Source: Collinsella sp. UBA6357 (GTDB taxonomy: Bacteria > Actinomycetota > Coriobacteriia > Coriobacteriales > Coriobacteriaceae). Taken from it: a DNA stretch of 40,893 bases. The position numbers and the translations under genes are program-made. Below, piece by piece: positions 7,520 to 15,157 of this stretch; position 1 is the first letter of the stretch, and each line of letters opens with the position of its first letter. Under the pieces are notes generated by a model, which was not told where the DNA came from, made no database searches, and saw only the letters and a program-made list of their open reading frames with translations. The stretch spans positions 1 to 40,893 of the forward strand of contig DJRP01000032.1 in assembly GCA_002437815.1 (NCBI GenBank). Direction: 5' to 3'.

Positions 7520-9373
7520 CTACATCTGCTCGGGAGCGGAAACGCCGACCAGCGAGAGAACGAGCGCCAGCGTCACGCGAACGGCGTCGCATGCGGCAAG
7601 GCGGGCACGCGAGAGCTCGGCGTCAACGGGATGGCCCTCGCTCGGAAGCACCTGGCAGGCAGCATAGAAGCTGTGGAAATCACCCGCAAGCTCCTCGGCA
7701 AAGTGGGTCAGGCGGAACGGAGCGCGATCGCGCGCGCAGCCGGCGATAAGATCGGTAAGCTCGTTGAGCTTGCGAGAAAGAGCGAGCTCGGTCGGATCAG
7801 TTAGCAGCGCATAGTCGACATTCTCGCCGATCGCCTTGGCGGCAACGGCCTTCATGCCCATCTCTTCGGCCTGCTCGGCCGTGACATCGGCCGCACGACG
7901 CAGGATCGAACAGATGCGAGCGTGAGCATACTGCACGTAGTAGACCGGGTTCGTGTTATCGCGTTTCTTGACGGCCTCGATGTCGAAGTCGACCATCTGG
8001 TTAGAGCTCTTGGAGATGAGCGTGTAACGTGCGGCGTCGGAGCCGACCTCGTCCACGAGCTCCTGGAGGGTGACCATGGTGCCCTTGCGCTTGGACATGC
8101 GAACGGGCTTGCCGTTGCGCAGCAGGTTCACAAGCTGACCGAGCAGGACCTCGAACTTGCCGGGATAGCCGAGAGCGTCGCAGACGCAACGGACACGGTT
8201 GATGTAGCCGTGGTGATCGGCACCCCAGATATCGATAACATGATCGACGCGCTGGAACTTATCCCAGTGATAGGCGACGTCGGACGCGAAATAGGTGTAC
8301 TCGCCGTCAGTCTTGACCAGCACGCGATCCTTATCATCGCCAAGGTCGGTCGAACGGAACCACAGGGCACCGTCCTTGTTGTAGAGATAACCCATCTTGT
8401 CGAGCTTCTCAAAGGCGCGATCGACCGCGGAGGTGCCGGCCGTGGGGCCCTCGGTGTCCTTAACGTAGAGCGAACGCTCGGAGAACCAACGATCGAAGTC
8501 GCAGTTCACGGCATGGCAGAGATTACGCATGCTATCGACCATCTTGACGTAACCGCGCTCACGGAAGCTCATCATGCGCTCATGGGGATCAGCCTCAACC
8601 CACTTGTCGCCGTCCTCGCGCCAGAAGGCAGCGGCCTCGTCGATGATATAGTCTCCACCGTAGGAATCCTTACCGAGCGTTTCGGCAAACTGATCCTGAT
8701 ACGGATGCGTCTCGGGATGCTCGTCGGCCTCGTCGGCAACGAAGGCATCGCGGTCGGCCACGAGAATCTTGTGCGCCTCGTCGATATCAACACCCTGCTT
8801 GCCGATGATGTCAGCGATCTGCATGTAGCGAACGCTAATGGAGTTGCCGAACGTGTTCATCTGGTTGCCGTGGTCGTTGATATAGAACTCACGCTGAATG
8901 TCATAGCCGGCATGGCTCATGACACGGCACAGCGAATCGCCCAACGCAGCCCAACGACCGTGACCGATGTGCATGGGACCGACCGGATTGGCCGAGACGA
9001 ACTCGACCTGGGTCTTGAGGCCGCCGCCCACATTGCTCTTGGCAAAATCCATACCCTTGGCACGGGCCTCGCCAAAAATAGCGTTCTTGGTGGCGACGGA
9101 CAGATAGAAGTTGATAAAGCCCGGACCGGCGATCTCGACCTTCTCGATCGCGCCGTCCTGCGGCATATGGGCCACGACGGCCTCGGCGATCTTGCGGGGC
9201 GCGCAATGCGCAAGCTTGGCCGACTTCATGGCCATGGTTGAGGTCCACTCACCGTGAGAAGTGTCGGCGGGGCGCTCGATCGCACAATCCTCCAGGTCGA
9301 ATGCGGGCAGATCGCCGGCCTCTTGGGCCGCGGCGAGTGCAGCGCGTACCAGCTCTTCAATCTTCTCGGGCAT
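7520..9373 (-). CDS. argS: arginyl-tRNA synthetase
   Basis: Class I aminoacyl-tRNA synthetase charging tRNA-Arg in the cytoplasm. The 617 residues include the N-terminal Arg-tRNA synthetase add-on domain (about 1-105), the Rossmann catalytic core with HIGH at 135-138 in SANPVGPMHIGHGR, the KMSKS-like RMSKRKG at 425-431, the ArgRS-typical FDIEAVKKRDNTNPVYYVQYAHARI, and the C-terminal DALR anticodon-binding helices. The length fits the bacterial family. The ATG has AGGAGG 5 bases upstream. It is a single-gene unit: extended -10 promoter at 9440 and terminator at 7404. Confidence 0.97.
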   Translation of the reverse strand: MPEKIEELVRAALAAAQEAGDLPAFDLEDCAIERPADTSHGEWTSTMAMKSAKLAHCAPRKIAEAVVAHMPQDGAIEKVEIAGPGFINFYLSVATKNAIFGEARAKGMDFAKSNVGGGLKTQVEFVSANPVGPMHIGHGRWAALGDSLCRVMSHAGYDIQREFYINDHGNQMNTFGNSISVRYMQIADIIGKQGVDIDEAHKILVADRDAFVADEADEHPETHPYQDQFAETLGKDSYGGDYIIDEAAAFWREDGDKWVEADPHERMMSFRERGYVKMVDSMRNLCHAVNCDFDRWFSERSLYVKDTEGPTAGTSAVDRAFEKLDKMGYLYNKDGALWFRSTDLGDDKDRVLVKTDGEYTYFASDVAYHWDKFQRVDHVIDIWGADHHGYINRVRCVCDALGYPGKFEVLLGQLVNLLRNGKPVRMSKRKGTMVTLQELVDEVGSDAARYTLISKSSNQMVDFDIEAVKKRDNTNPVYYVQYAHARICSILRRAADVTAEQAEEMGMKAVAAKAIGENVDYALLTDPTELALSRKLNELTDLIAGCARDRAPFRLTHFAEELAGDFHSFYAACQVLPSEGHPVDAELSRARLAACDAVRVTLALVLSLVGVSAPEQM

Positions 9374-9439
9374 AGTTCCTCCTTGTGATGTGGGCTTCGG
9401 AGCTCTTGATCACTCCTAAAGCCAGCCAGAGTTGTTGCA

Positions 9440-9448
9440 ACTTTAGCA
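9440..9448 (-). promoter_or_regulatory. argS: extended -10 promoter of argS
   Basis: Minus strand reads TGTGCTAAAGT, an extended -10 (TG-n-TAAAGT), about 67 bases before the argS ATG. No good -35 is visible. The same TGTGCTAAAGTT string precedes serC (32260), which supports it being a promoter element used in this genome. Confidence 0.5.
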
Positions 9449-9701
9449 CAAGGAGCGTCGGCAAGGTATGGAACCGCCTTTCCGTATGAATATGGAACAT
9501 ATCCGTTCAGGCGCACGCAAATAGATCGTTTTAGCTGGTAGTTAATCTAATACATCCCATGTTCATCAAATATGTCTATACGAGCTAAATGCATAAAGTG
9601 CTGCATAGATACTATGTGTGCTTTTCCTGCATAAATCTCACATTTTTGCACGTCAGCGTGATACCCTAAACATAGTGTTTTTCGTATAAGTTGGAGGTAG
9701 C
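9449..9701. other. AT-rich divergent gap between argS and the CarD-family gene
   Basis: The gap is much richer in A/T than its surroundings. It contains three copies of TGCATA (9590, 9602 and 9628; the first and third are TGCATAAA) and the small inverted repeat CATAG/CTATG between 9604 and 9616. A weak -35-like TTGCAC is at 9646-9651, with no matching -10 that can be called with confidence. It presumably carries the control region of the CarD-family gene. No coding frame or RNA gene is apparent. Confidence 0.4.
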
Positions 9702-10190
9702 ATGTTTGAGATCGGACAACACGTGATTCATCCGGGGCAGGGAGTGTGCACGGTCGTGGGCTTTAGAGATGACACGCCGCAGCCCATGGTGCTGCTCGAA
9801 GCCAAGCAGGGCCACGCGCAAACGATCCTCATGTACCCCGTCGCGCAAGCCGATCGCCTGCATGCGGCCATCTCGCGCGAAGACGCCGAACATTTGCTCG
9901 CCCATTACGATGAGCTCGAGTGCGACACCTTTACCGAGCGCAACAGCTCACTCGAGGAAACTCATTTCAAACAGCAGCTCAAGCTCGGGGCACCCGAGAC
10001 GGTACGCGTCGCGAAGACGATGATGTCGCGCATCGCAGACGCCGAGGCGCAGGACAAAAAGCCCAGCAGCTATTACATGCGTGTGCTCAAAGAGGCCAAG
10101 CGCCGCTCTATCGAGGAGTTTGCCGTGGCTCTGGGGCTGAGCGAAGATGACGTCGAAGCCCGTTTCGCCCAAGCCGCCGCTCTCAACTAA
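9702..10190 (+). CDS. CarD-family transcriptional regulator
   Basis: CarD/CdnL proteins bind the RNA polymerase beta subunit through an N-terminal Tudor-like domain shared with Mfd (TRCF) and stabilise open promoter complexes. The 162-residue protein fits: the N-terminal domain begins MFEIGQHVIHPGQGVCTV (typical F-x-x-G-x-x-V-x-x-P-x-x-G-x-G), and the helical C-terminal domain includes SSYYMRVLKEAKRRSIEEFAVALGLSEDDVEARF. GGAGG lies just upstream of the ATG. It is monocistronic, facing the HD hydrolase gene with a shared strong hairpin between them. Which promoters it acts on cannot be told from sequence. Confidence 0.85.
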   Translation: MFEIGQHVIHPGQGVCTVVGFRDDTPQPMVLLEAKQGHAQTILMYPVAQADRLHAAISREDAEHLLAHYDELECDTFTERNSSLEETHFKQQLKLGAPETVRVAKTMMSRIADAEAQDKKPSSYYMRVLKEAKRRSIEEFAVALGLSEDDVEARFAQAAALN

Positions 10191-10232
10191 CGCGTAGGTC
10201 TGGAACAAGCACAGTCCTCCGCACAAGCGAAC

Positions 10233-10272
10233 AATATGCCCTGCATCCTGAGTTTAGGATGCAGGGCATATT
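10233..10272. terminator. bidirectional hairpin between the CarD-family and HD hydrolase genes
   Basis: A perfect 17-bp stem, AATATGCCCTGCATCCT with AGGATGCAGGGCATATT, around a 6-base loop GAGTTT. It lies between two convergent genes and probably terminates both, although the T-runs on either side are short. Confidence 0.8.
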
Positions 10273-10280
10273 TCGTAGGT

Positions 10281-10883
10281 CTATTCCGCCTGGAAGGTAT
10301 CGCGATCAGGCGCAAAGGACTGCATGGCCGCAATGGTGCGATCGAACAGTTCCGGGAGTTCCCAGCCCAATAATTCGGCACCCTTCGAGATAACCTCGCG
10401 CGAACATCCGGCGGCAAAACGCTTGTCCTTGAACTTCTTCTTGAGCGACTTGGTCGTGAAATCCATGACGCTCTTGGACGGGCGCATGATCACGGCCGCA
10501 CCGATAAGTCCGGTGAGCTCGTCACAGGCGAAGAGCACTTTTTCCATCTGGAGCTCGGGCTTGGGAAGCGCATCGTTAAAGTCTGAGTTATGCGACTGGA
10601 TGGCCCGGATGAGCTCCGGCGTCGCACCCTCCCCCTCAAGGATCTCGGCAGCATAGACGGTGTGGTTCTTGGGATCGTCCTCATGCTCTTCCCAATCGAG
10701 ATCGTGAAGCAATCCGACAACGCCCCAAAATTCCTCGTTCTCGGGATCGAACTCACGCGCGAAATAACGCATGGTGCCCTCAAGCGTCTCGCCGTGAGCG
10801 ATATGAAACGGATCCTTGTTGTGCTCGTTGAGGAGCTCAAAGGCTCGGGCGCGGGTAATTCCGGCATCAAACTTATCCACCAT
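10281..10883 (-). CDS. HD domain hydrolase
   Basis: Probable metal-dependent phosphohydrolase of the HD superfamily; substrate unknown. The 200-residue protein carries H28 or H31 in the first helix (DPFHIAHGETLEG), the HD doublet H60-D61 in VVGLLHDLDWEEH, and a downstream H in AIQSHNSDFND, all in the usual order for a compact single-domain HD protein. ATG start with AAAGG upstream. It follows proA on the same strand with 65 bases between and no terminator seen in the gap, so cotranscription is possible, but no functional link to proline is implied. Confidence 0.83.
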   Translation of the reverse strand: MVDKFDAGITRARAFELLNEHNKDPFHIAHGETLEGTMRYFAREFDPENEEFWGVVGLLHDLDWEEHEDDPKNHTVYAAEILEGEGATPELIRAIQSHNSDFNDALPKPELQMEKVLFACDELTGLIGAAVIMRPSKSVMDFTTKSLKKKFKDKRFAAGCSREVISKGAELLGWELPELFDRTIAAMQSFAPDRDTFQAE

Positions 10884-10948
10884 GGCGCATCCTTTCCAGT
10901 TTGGATTATGAAAAAGCTACGGGAATGAACCCCTCACTAGCATACAAG

Positions 10949-12235
10949 CTATGGACGAGTTTGACCGGTGCCACGGACGAGATATTTATACGTAGTGAGC
11001 GCCTCGGCCGCAAACGGCCCGCGCGCATGAAGCTTTTGGGTCGAAATGCCGATCTCGGCGCCAAGCCCAAAGACGCCGCCGTCGGTAAAGCGTGTGCTCG
11101 CGTTGGCATAGACCGCAGCGGCATCAATACCATCGAGGAACTTCTCGCAGGCCGATTCGTCCTCGGCAATGATGGCCTCGGAGTGCATGGTTCCATACCG
11201 GTTGATATGAGCGATGGCCTCGTCCTCGCTCGTAACCACCTTGACGCTCATCTCAAGCGCCAGATATTCACGGCCCCAATCGTCCTCGCTGGCGGGCACA
11301 TAGTCATCGACCTCGATAAGACCGGCGCGTGCTGCCGCTTCGCAGGTTGCAACATCGCCATGGATCAAAACGCCGTGCTCATGCAGCACGTTGATAACGA
11401 GCGGCAGGAATGCATCGGCAACAGCGCGATCAACTAGAAGAGACTCGGCTGCGTTACAAACACCCACACGCTGCGTCTTGGCGTTGACGATGATGTTGAG
11501 CGCCTTTTCAAAATCGGCCGACTCGTGAACGTAAATGTGGCAGTTGCCGGTACCGGTCTCGATGACCGGTACAAGCGATTCACGCACACAGCGCTGGATA
11601 AGACCGGCGCCACCGCGGGGAATCAGCAGGTCAACGATGCCGCGAAGTTTCATAAGAACGCCTGTGGCCTCACGATCGGTCGACTCGATCATCGATACGG
11701 ATGCGCGGGGGAACCCGCAGCTCTCGACGGCGTCAGCCAAAAGCTCGGAGATCATCGCGCACGAGTGGTATGCAAGCGATCCACCGCGCAGGACACAAGC
11801 GTTACCGGTGCGGATGCAGATGCCCGCGGCGTCGGATGTCACATTAGGGCGCGCTTCGTACACCATGGCGACGAGCCCCAGCGGCACGCTCACCTTGGTA
11901 AGGTCGAGCCCACAGTCGATCGTGCGATGATCGAGCACACGGCCAACGGGATCGGGCAGATCCGCAAGGGCCTCAAGCCCTTGAGCCATGCCCTCCACGC
12001 GCTCCGGCGTGAGCAGCAGGCGATCGAGCAGACCCTCAGACGTCCCAGCATCGCGCGCTGCCGCCATATCAAGCTCGTTCGCCGCGATGATGGCATCGCT
12101 ACCGTCACGCAGCGCCGCGGCCATGGTGCGCACGGCCGTCTGACGTTCGGCATCGCTCGCTGAGCCGAGCACGCGCGACGCTTCTTTGGCAGCAAGGGCG
12201 AGATCGTGGACATATTGGGGTATATCAACCGGCAT
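10949..12235 (-). CDS. proA: gamma-glutamyl phosphate reductase
   Basis: Second step of proline synthesis: reduces gamma-glutamyl phosphate to glutamate semialdehyde with NADPH. With the start at 12235 (GAGAAAGG upstream, family N-terminus), the protein has 428 residues. It has the aldehyde dehydrogenase-like fold with YEARPNVTSDAA at 126-137, VLRGGSLAYHS, LLIPRGGAG, and the catalytic cysteine C260 in RVGVCNAAESLL; the C-terminus has the ProA-typical STRFTDGGVFGLGAEIGIST. The longer frame to 12265 lacks a better ribosome binding site. Its partner proB lies 1.7 kb away on the same strand, with an oppositely oriented peptidase gene between them. Confidence 0.95.
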   Translation of the reverse strand: MPVDIPQYVHDLALAAKEASRVLGSASDAERQTAVRTMAAALRDGSDAIIAANELDMAAARDAGTSEGLLDRLLLTPERVEGMAQGLEALADLPDPVGRVLDHRTIDCGLDLTKVSVPLGLVAMVYEARPNVTSDAAGICIRTGNACVLRGGSLAYHSCAMISELLADAVESCGFPRASVSMIESTDREATGVLMKLRGIVDLLIPRGGAGLIQRCVRESLVPVIETGTGNCHIYVHESADFEKALNIIVNAKTQRVGVCNAAESLLVDRAVADAFLPLVINVLHEHGVLIHGDVATCEAAARAGLIEVDDYVPASEDDWGREYLALEMSVKVVTSEDEAIAHINRYGTMHSEAIIAEDESACEKFLDGIDAAAVYANASTRFTDGGVFGLGAEIGISTQKLHARGPFAAEALTTYKYLVRGTGQTRP

Positions 12236-12345
12236 AGCTGGCCTTTCTCTCGGAGTTTGATTCATAGTAGCCGATTCTTCCGCGATGGGCGCACGCCGGC
12301 GGTAGAATTGGGCGAACCTTAACCGATTGAGAGAACAGGAGCATC

Positions 12346-13764
12346 ATGGCCCTGATCACCAGCTATCACGTACCCGGTCTCTATGTAGAAGATCACAGCA
12401 TCGACGTCCCGCTTGACTGGCGAGGCCTTGAGCCGGCGCTGCTCGCCGTGGGCAGCACCATGCGCCGCGGCGCCATACCCGGCGCGATCGCCGGGGCACC
12501 CGAAAGCATCAAACTCTTCTACCGCACGGTATGCGCACCCGAGCACGTCAACGACGACCTGCCCCTGCTCGTCTTTTTGCAGGGAGGCCCCGGCGGCGAG
12601 GGCCCCCGCCCCCTCTCCCCTACGAGCGACGGCTGGATCGAGGAGGCCGTCAAGCACTTTCGCGTCGTGCTCCCCGACCAGCGCGGCACCGGCCGCAGCA
12701 GCCACGTCAACGGCGGCACCATCGCCGCCCTCGGCAAACGCGCCGAGGCCACCGGCGCCGATGCGGCACGTGCCCAGGCCGATTTCCTCAAGCGCCATCT
12801 GGCGAGCTCCATTGTCCGCGACTTCGAATACCTGCGCCTTGTGGGCTTTGGCGGCAAGAAGTGGACGACACTCGGACAGAGCTACGGCGGCTTTCTCACG
12901 CTCACCTACCTCTCGCTCTTTCCCGAGGGCATCAGCGCGAGCTTTACCTGCGGTGGCATACCGCATGTCCCGGCAAGCGCCGCCGAGGTCTATAGCCACA
13001 CATTCCCGCGCATGATGGCCAAGACCCGCCAGTACTACGACCGCTACCCTGCCGACATCGATCGCGTTTCGGCACTCGCGGACGCCATCGACGAGCAAAA
13101 GCCCCTGCTCGCAGACGGTTCACCGATGACGGTCGAGCGCCTGCAGCTCATGGGCAGCGACTTTGGCATGAAGCCAAGCTTCGAGCACATGCATTGGGTC
13201 GTCGACCACGCCTTCACCGACGGCGACGGTACGCTCTCCTGCGGAAACAGCATCTCGGACGGCTTTCTCATGCGCGTGCTCGATCGCACCAACACCCGCA
13301 CGAATCCGCTTTATTGGACACTTCAGGAGTTTATCTACGCCGACGGCGACACCATGCCCATCCGCTGGGCGGCCGCAGCCGAGAAAGCCAAGCGCGCCGC
13401 GTTCGACACGCTCGCGCGGCCGCTCATGTTCACGGGTGAGGCGATGTTCCCCTGGATGTTCGAGCAGATGCCCGAACTCAAGCCCTTCAAGCCCGCTATG
13501 GATCTGCTCATGGAGGATACCGACTGGGATCAGATCTACGATCAGCAGCGCCTCATGGCCAACGAGGTGCCGTTGCAAGCGGCCGTCTATTTCGATGACA
13601 TGTATGTCGACTCCGGGATGCAGCTCGATACACTGAGCCGCGTGGGCAACAGCCACGCTTGGGTGACCAACGAATTCGAGCATGACGGGCTTCACGGCGA
13701 CAGGGTGTTCAGCCATCTCTTTAACGAGGCCCTCAACCGCGGCGACCTCAAGAACATCTTCTAG
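12346..13764 (+). CDS. alpha/beta hydrolase, proline iminopeptidase-like (peptidase S33)
   Basis: Probable cytoplasmic aminopeptidase releasing N-terminal proline or similar residues from peptides. The 472-residue protein has the S33 features: oxyanion motif QGGPG at 79-83 (usually HGGPG), DQRGTGRS at 112-119, nucleophile S179 in LGQSYGG, and a C-terminal histidine in EHDGLHGDR. The large cap region and length match the longer S33 aminopeptidase branch. CAGGAG precedes the ATG. It is transcribed divergently from proA and convergently with proB, sitting between the two proline-synthesis genes; a proline-releasing peptidase there makes functional sense, though the specificity is inferred. Confidence 0.85.
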   Translation: MALITSYHVPGLYVEDHSIDVPLDWRGLEPALLAVGSTMRRGAIPGAIAGAPESIKLFYRTVCAPEHVNDDLPLLVFLQGGPGGEGPRPLSPTSDGWIEEAVKHFRVVLPDQRGTGRSSHVNGGTIAALGKRAEATGADAARAQADFLKRHLASSIVRDFEYLRLVGFGGKKWTTLGQSYGGFLTLTYLSLFPEGISASFTCGGIPHVPASAAEVYSHTFPRMMAKTRQYYDRYPADIDRVSALADAIDEQKPLLADGSPMTVERLQLMGSDFGMKPSFEHMHWVVDHAFTDGDGTLSCGNSISDGFLMRVLDRTNTRTNPLYWTLQEFIYADGDTMPIRWAAAAEKAKRAAFDTLARPLMFTGEAMFPWMFEQMPELKPFKPAMDLLMEDTDWDQIYDQQRLMANEVPLQAAVYFDDMYVDSGMQLDTLSRVGNSHAWVTNEFEHDGLHGDRVFSHLFNEALNRGDLKNIF

Positions 13765-13821
13765 CTCATTGAAGCAACCGGGGCAAAATCTTTAAACAAC
13801 CGGGATAAGGTTGAGAAGCGA

Positions 13822-13920
13822 GAGCCCGTCAGAGCGAGCAAGGTGCCTTGAAACGAGGCGGCATAGACCTTATGGTCATGCCACCGAAGTTGAAAGGCAG
13901 ATTGCCGCTCTGACGGGCTC
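13822..13920. ncRNA. candidate structured RNA element between the S33 gene and proB
   Basis: A perfect 15-bp stem (13822-13836 with 13906-13920) encloses three further hairpins: CAAG/CTTG (13839-13850), GGCAT-A-GACC/GGTC-ATGCC with a TTAT loop (13860-13882), and GGCA/TGCC (13896-13906, sharing one base with the outer stem). There is no T-run on either side, so it does not look like a simple terminator. The strand cannot be decided. It lies at the 3' ends of two convergent genes. Confidence 0.45.
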
Positions 13921-13950
13921 GCAGCGTCGACCCTCTAGCAGCGTCGACCC
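13921..13950. repeat. tandem 13-base repeat next to the proB stop codon
   Basis: GCAGCGTCGACCC occurs at 13921-13933 and again at 13938-13950, separated by TCTA. It directly abuts the structured element and ends 1 base before the proB stop codon. Confidence 0.8.
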
Positions 13951-13951
13951 A

Positions 13952-15079
13952 CTAAGCGAAGACGATTAGATTATCGCGATGTATAGCCGGTTTCTCGGCA
14001 AGGGCAGCCAGCAGGCGGTTTTTGGCGATCTGGTCCTGACGAAGTCCGGCCGCAAGCTCAAGGGTATCAGAATCGGCCTCGGCGATACCGCGCGCGACCA
14101 CCAAGCCCGACGCATCTTTGACGTCAAGCACCTCGCCCTGCTCAAAAGAGCCCGAAACATCACGGATACCCACGGCAAGCAACGAAGAGCCGCGATCAAC
14201 CAGGGCCGTGGCGGCCCCATCATCGATCGTTACCGAGCCGTGGGCTTTATCGCCCAATGCGATCCAAAGTTTACGCGGCGCGATATCCAGGCGCTCAACG
14301 GGCGGATCGAACAACGTGCCCACGCTCTCGCCCCGTGCGAGACGCACCAAGCTGTCATGCTCGGAACCAGAGCAGATGACGCTCTTGATACCTGCGGTCA
14401 TGAGAATGCGGCTCGCACGGATCTTGGTGATCATGCCGCCCGTACCGACGGCCGTCGAGGAATCGCCCGCGGAACCGATAATCTTGGCATCGATCTTATG
14501 GACGCACGGGATCATGACGGCAGAGGGATCCTCATGCGGATTGGCAGTATACAGTCCATCGATATCGGACAAGGTGACACACAGGTCGGCAGAAACCAGA
14601 CAGCTCACCAACGCAGCGAGCGTGTCGTTATCTCCGAACTTGATCTCATCGACCGTAACGGTATCGTTTTCGTTGACGACCGGCACCACACCAAGCTCCA
14701 CCAGACGCAGGAGGGCATCGCGAGCGTGCAGATAGGAGGAACGACGCGCCGTGTCGTGACGCGTGAGCAGCACCAAAGAGGTCAAGAGGTCGCGGGCGTG
14801 GAACTCCTCGTCGTAGGCCGAAGAAAGGATGCACTGTCCGGCCGAGGCGCATGCCTGCAGGCTCGGCAGATCGCCGACCGGTTTGCGGTCGAATCCAAGA
14901 TGTGGGTAGCCGCAGGCGATAGCGCCCGAGCTCACCACGACCAGGCGCCAGCCCATCTCGCGCAACGCCGCCGCCTGATCGGCAAGGTTGCCTATAAAAG
15001 CACGGTTGACTCTGCCGTCAGAGGCAACCACCGTGGATGAACCAATCTTGACGACCATCGTCTTATAGCTGTGCGTCAT
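13952..15079 (-). CDS. proB: glutamate 5-kinase
   Basis: First step of proline synthesis: phosphorylates glutamate with ATP and is normally feedback-inhibited by proline. An amino-acid-kinase domain (VVKIGSSTVV near 9-18, VVSSGAIACGY, VVNENDTVTVDEI, TLSDIDGLYT, GTGGMITKIRAS) is followed by a C-terminal PUA domain (about 275-360), as in full-length bacterial ProB. The start is uncertain: the frame is open to 15151, but family alignment favours MTHSYKTMVVKIG at 15079, giving 375 residues; none of the candidate starts has a convincing ribosome binding site, so translation may be coupled to pncB, which ends 78 bases upstream on the same strand. Confidence 0.94.
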   Translation of the reverse strand: MTHSYKTMVVKIGSSTVVASDGRVNRAFIGNLADQAAALREMGWRLVVVSSGAIACGYPHLGFDRKPVGDLPSLQACASAGQCILSSAYDEEFHARDLLTSLVLLTRHDTARRSSYLHARDALLRLVELGVVPVVNENDTVTVDEIKFGDNDTLAALVSCLVSADLCVTLSDIDGLYTANPHEDPSAVMIPCVHKIDAKIIGSAGDSSTAVGTGGMITKIRASRILMTAGIKSVICSGSEHDSLVRLARGESVGTLFDPPVERLDIAPRKLWIALGDKAHGSVTIDDGAATALVDRGSSLLAVGIRDVSGSFEQGEVLDVKDASGLVVARGIAEADSDTLELAAGLRQDQIAKNRLLAALAEKPAIHRDNLIVFA

Positions 15080-15157
15080 AGGATGGACCAATCGAATCTC
15101 GAAGTTTTGTACGAATGGCGGAAAGACCTGTCGTTTTACTACGTCCCCCATTGCAGG

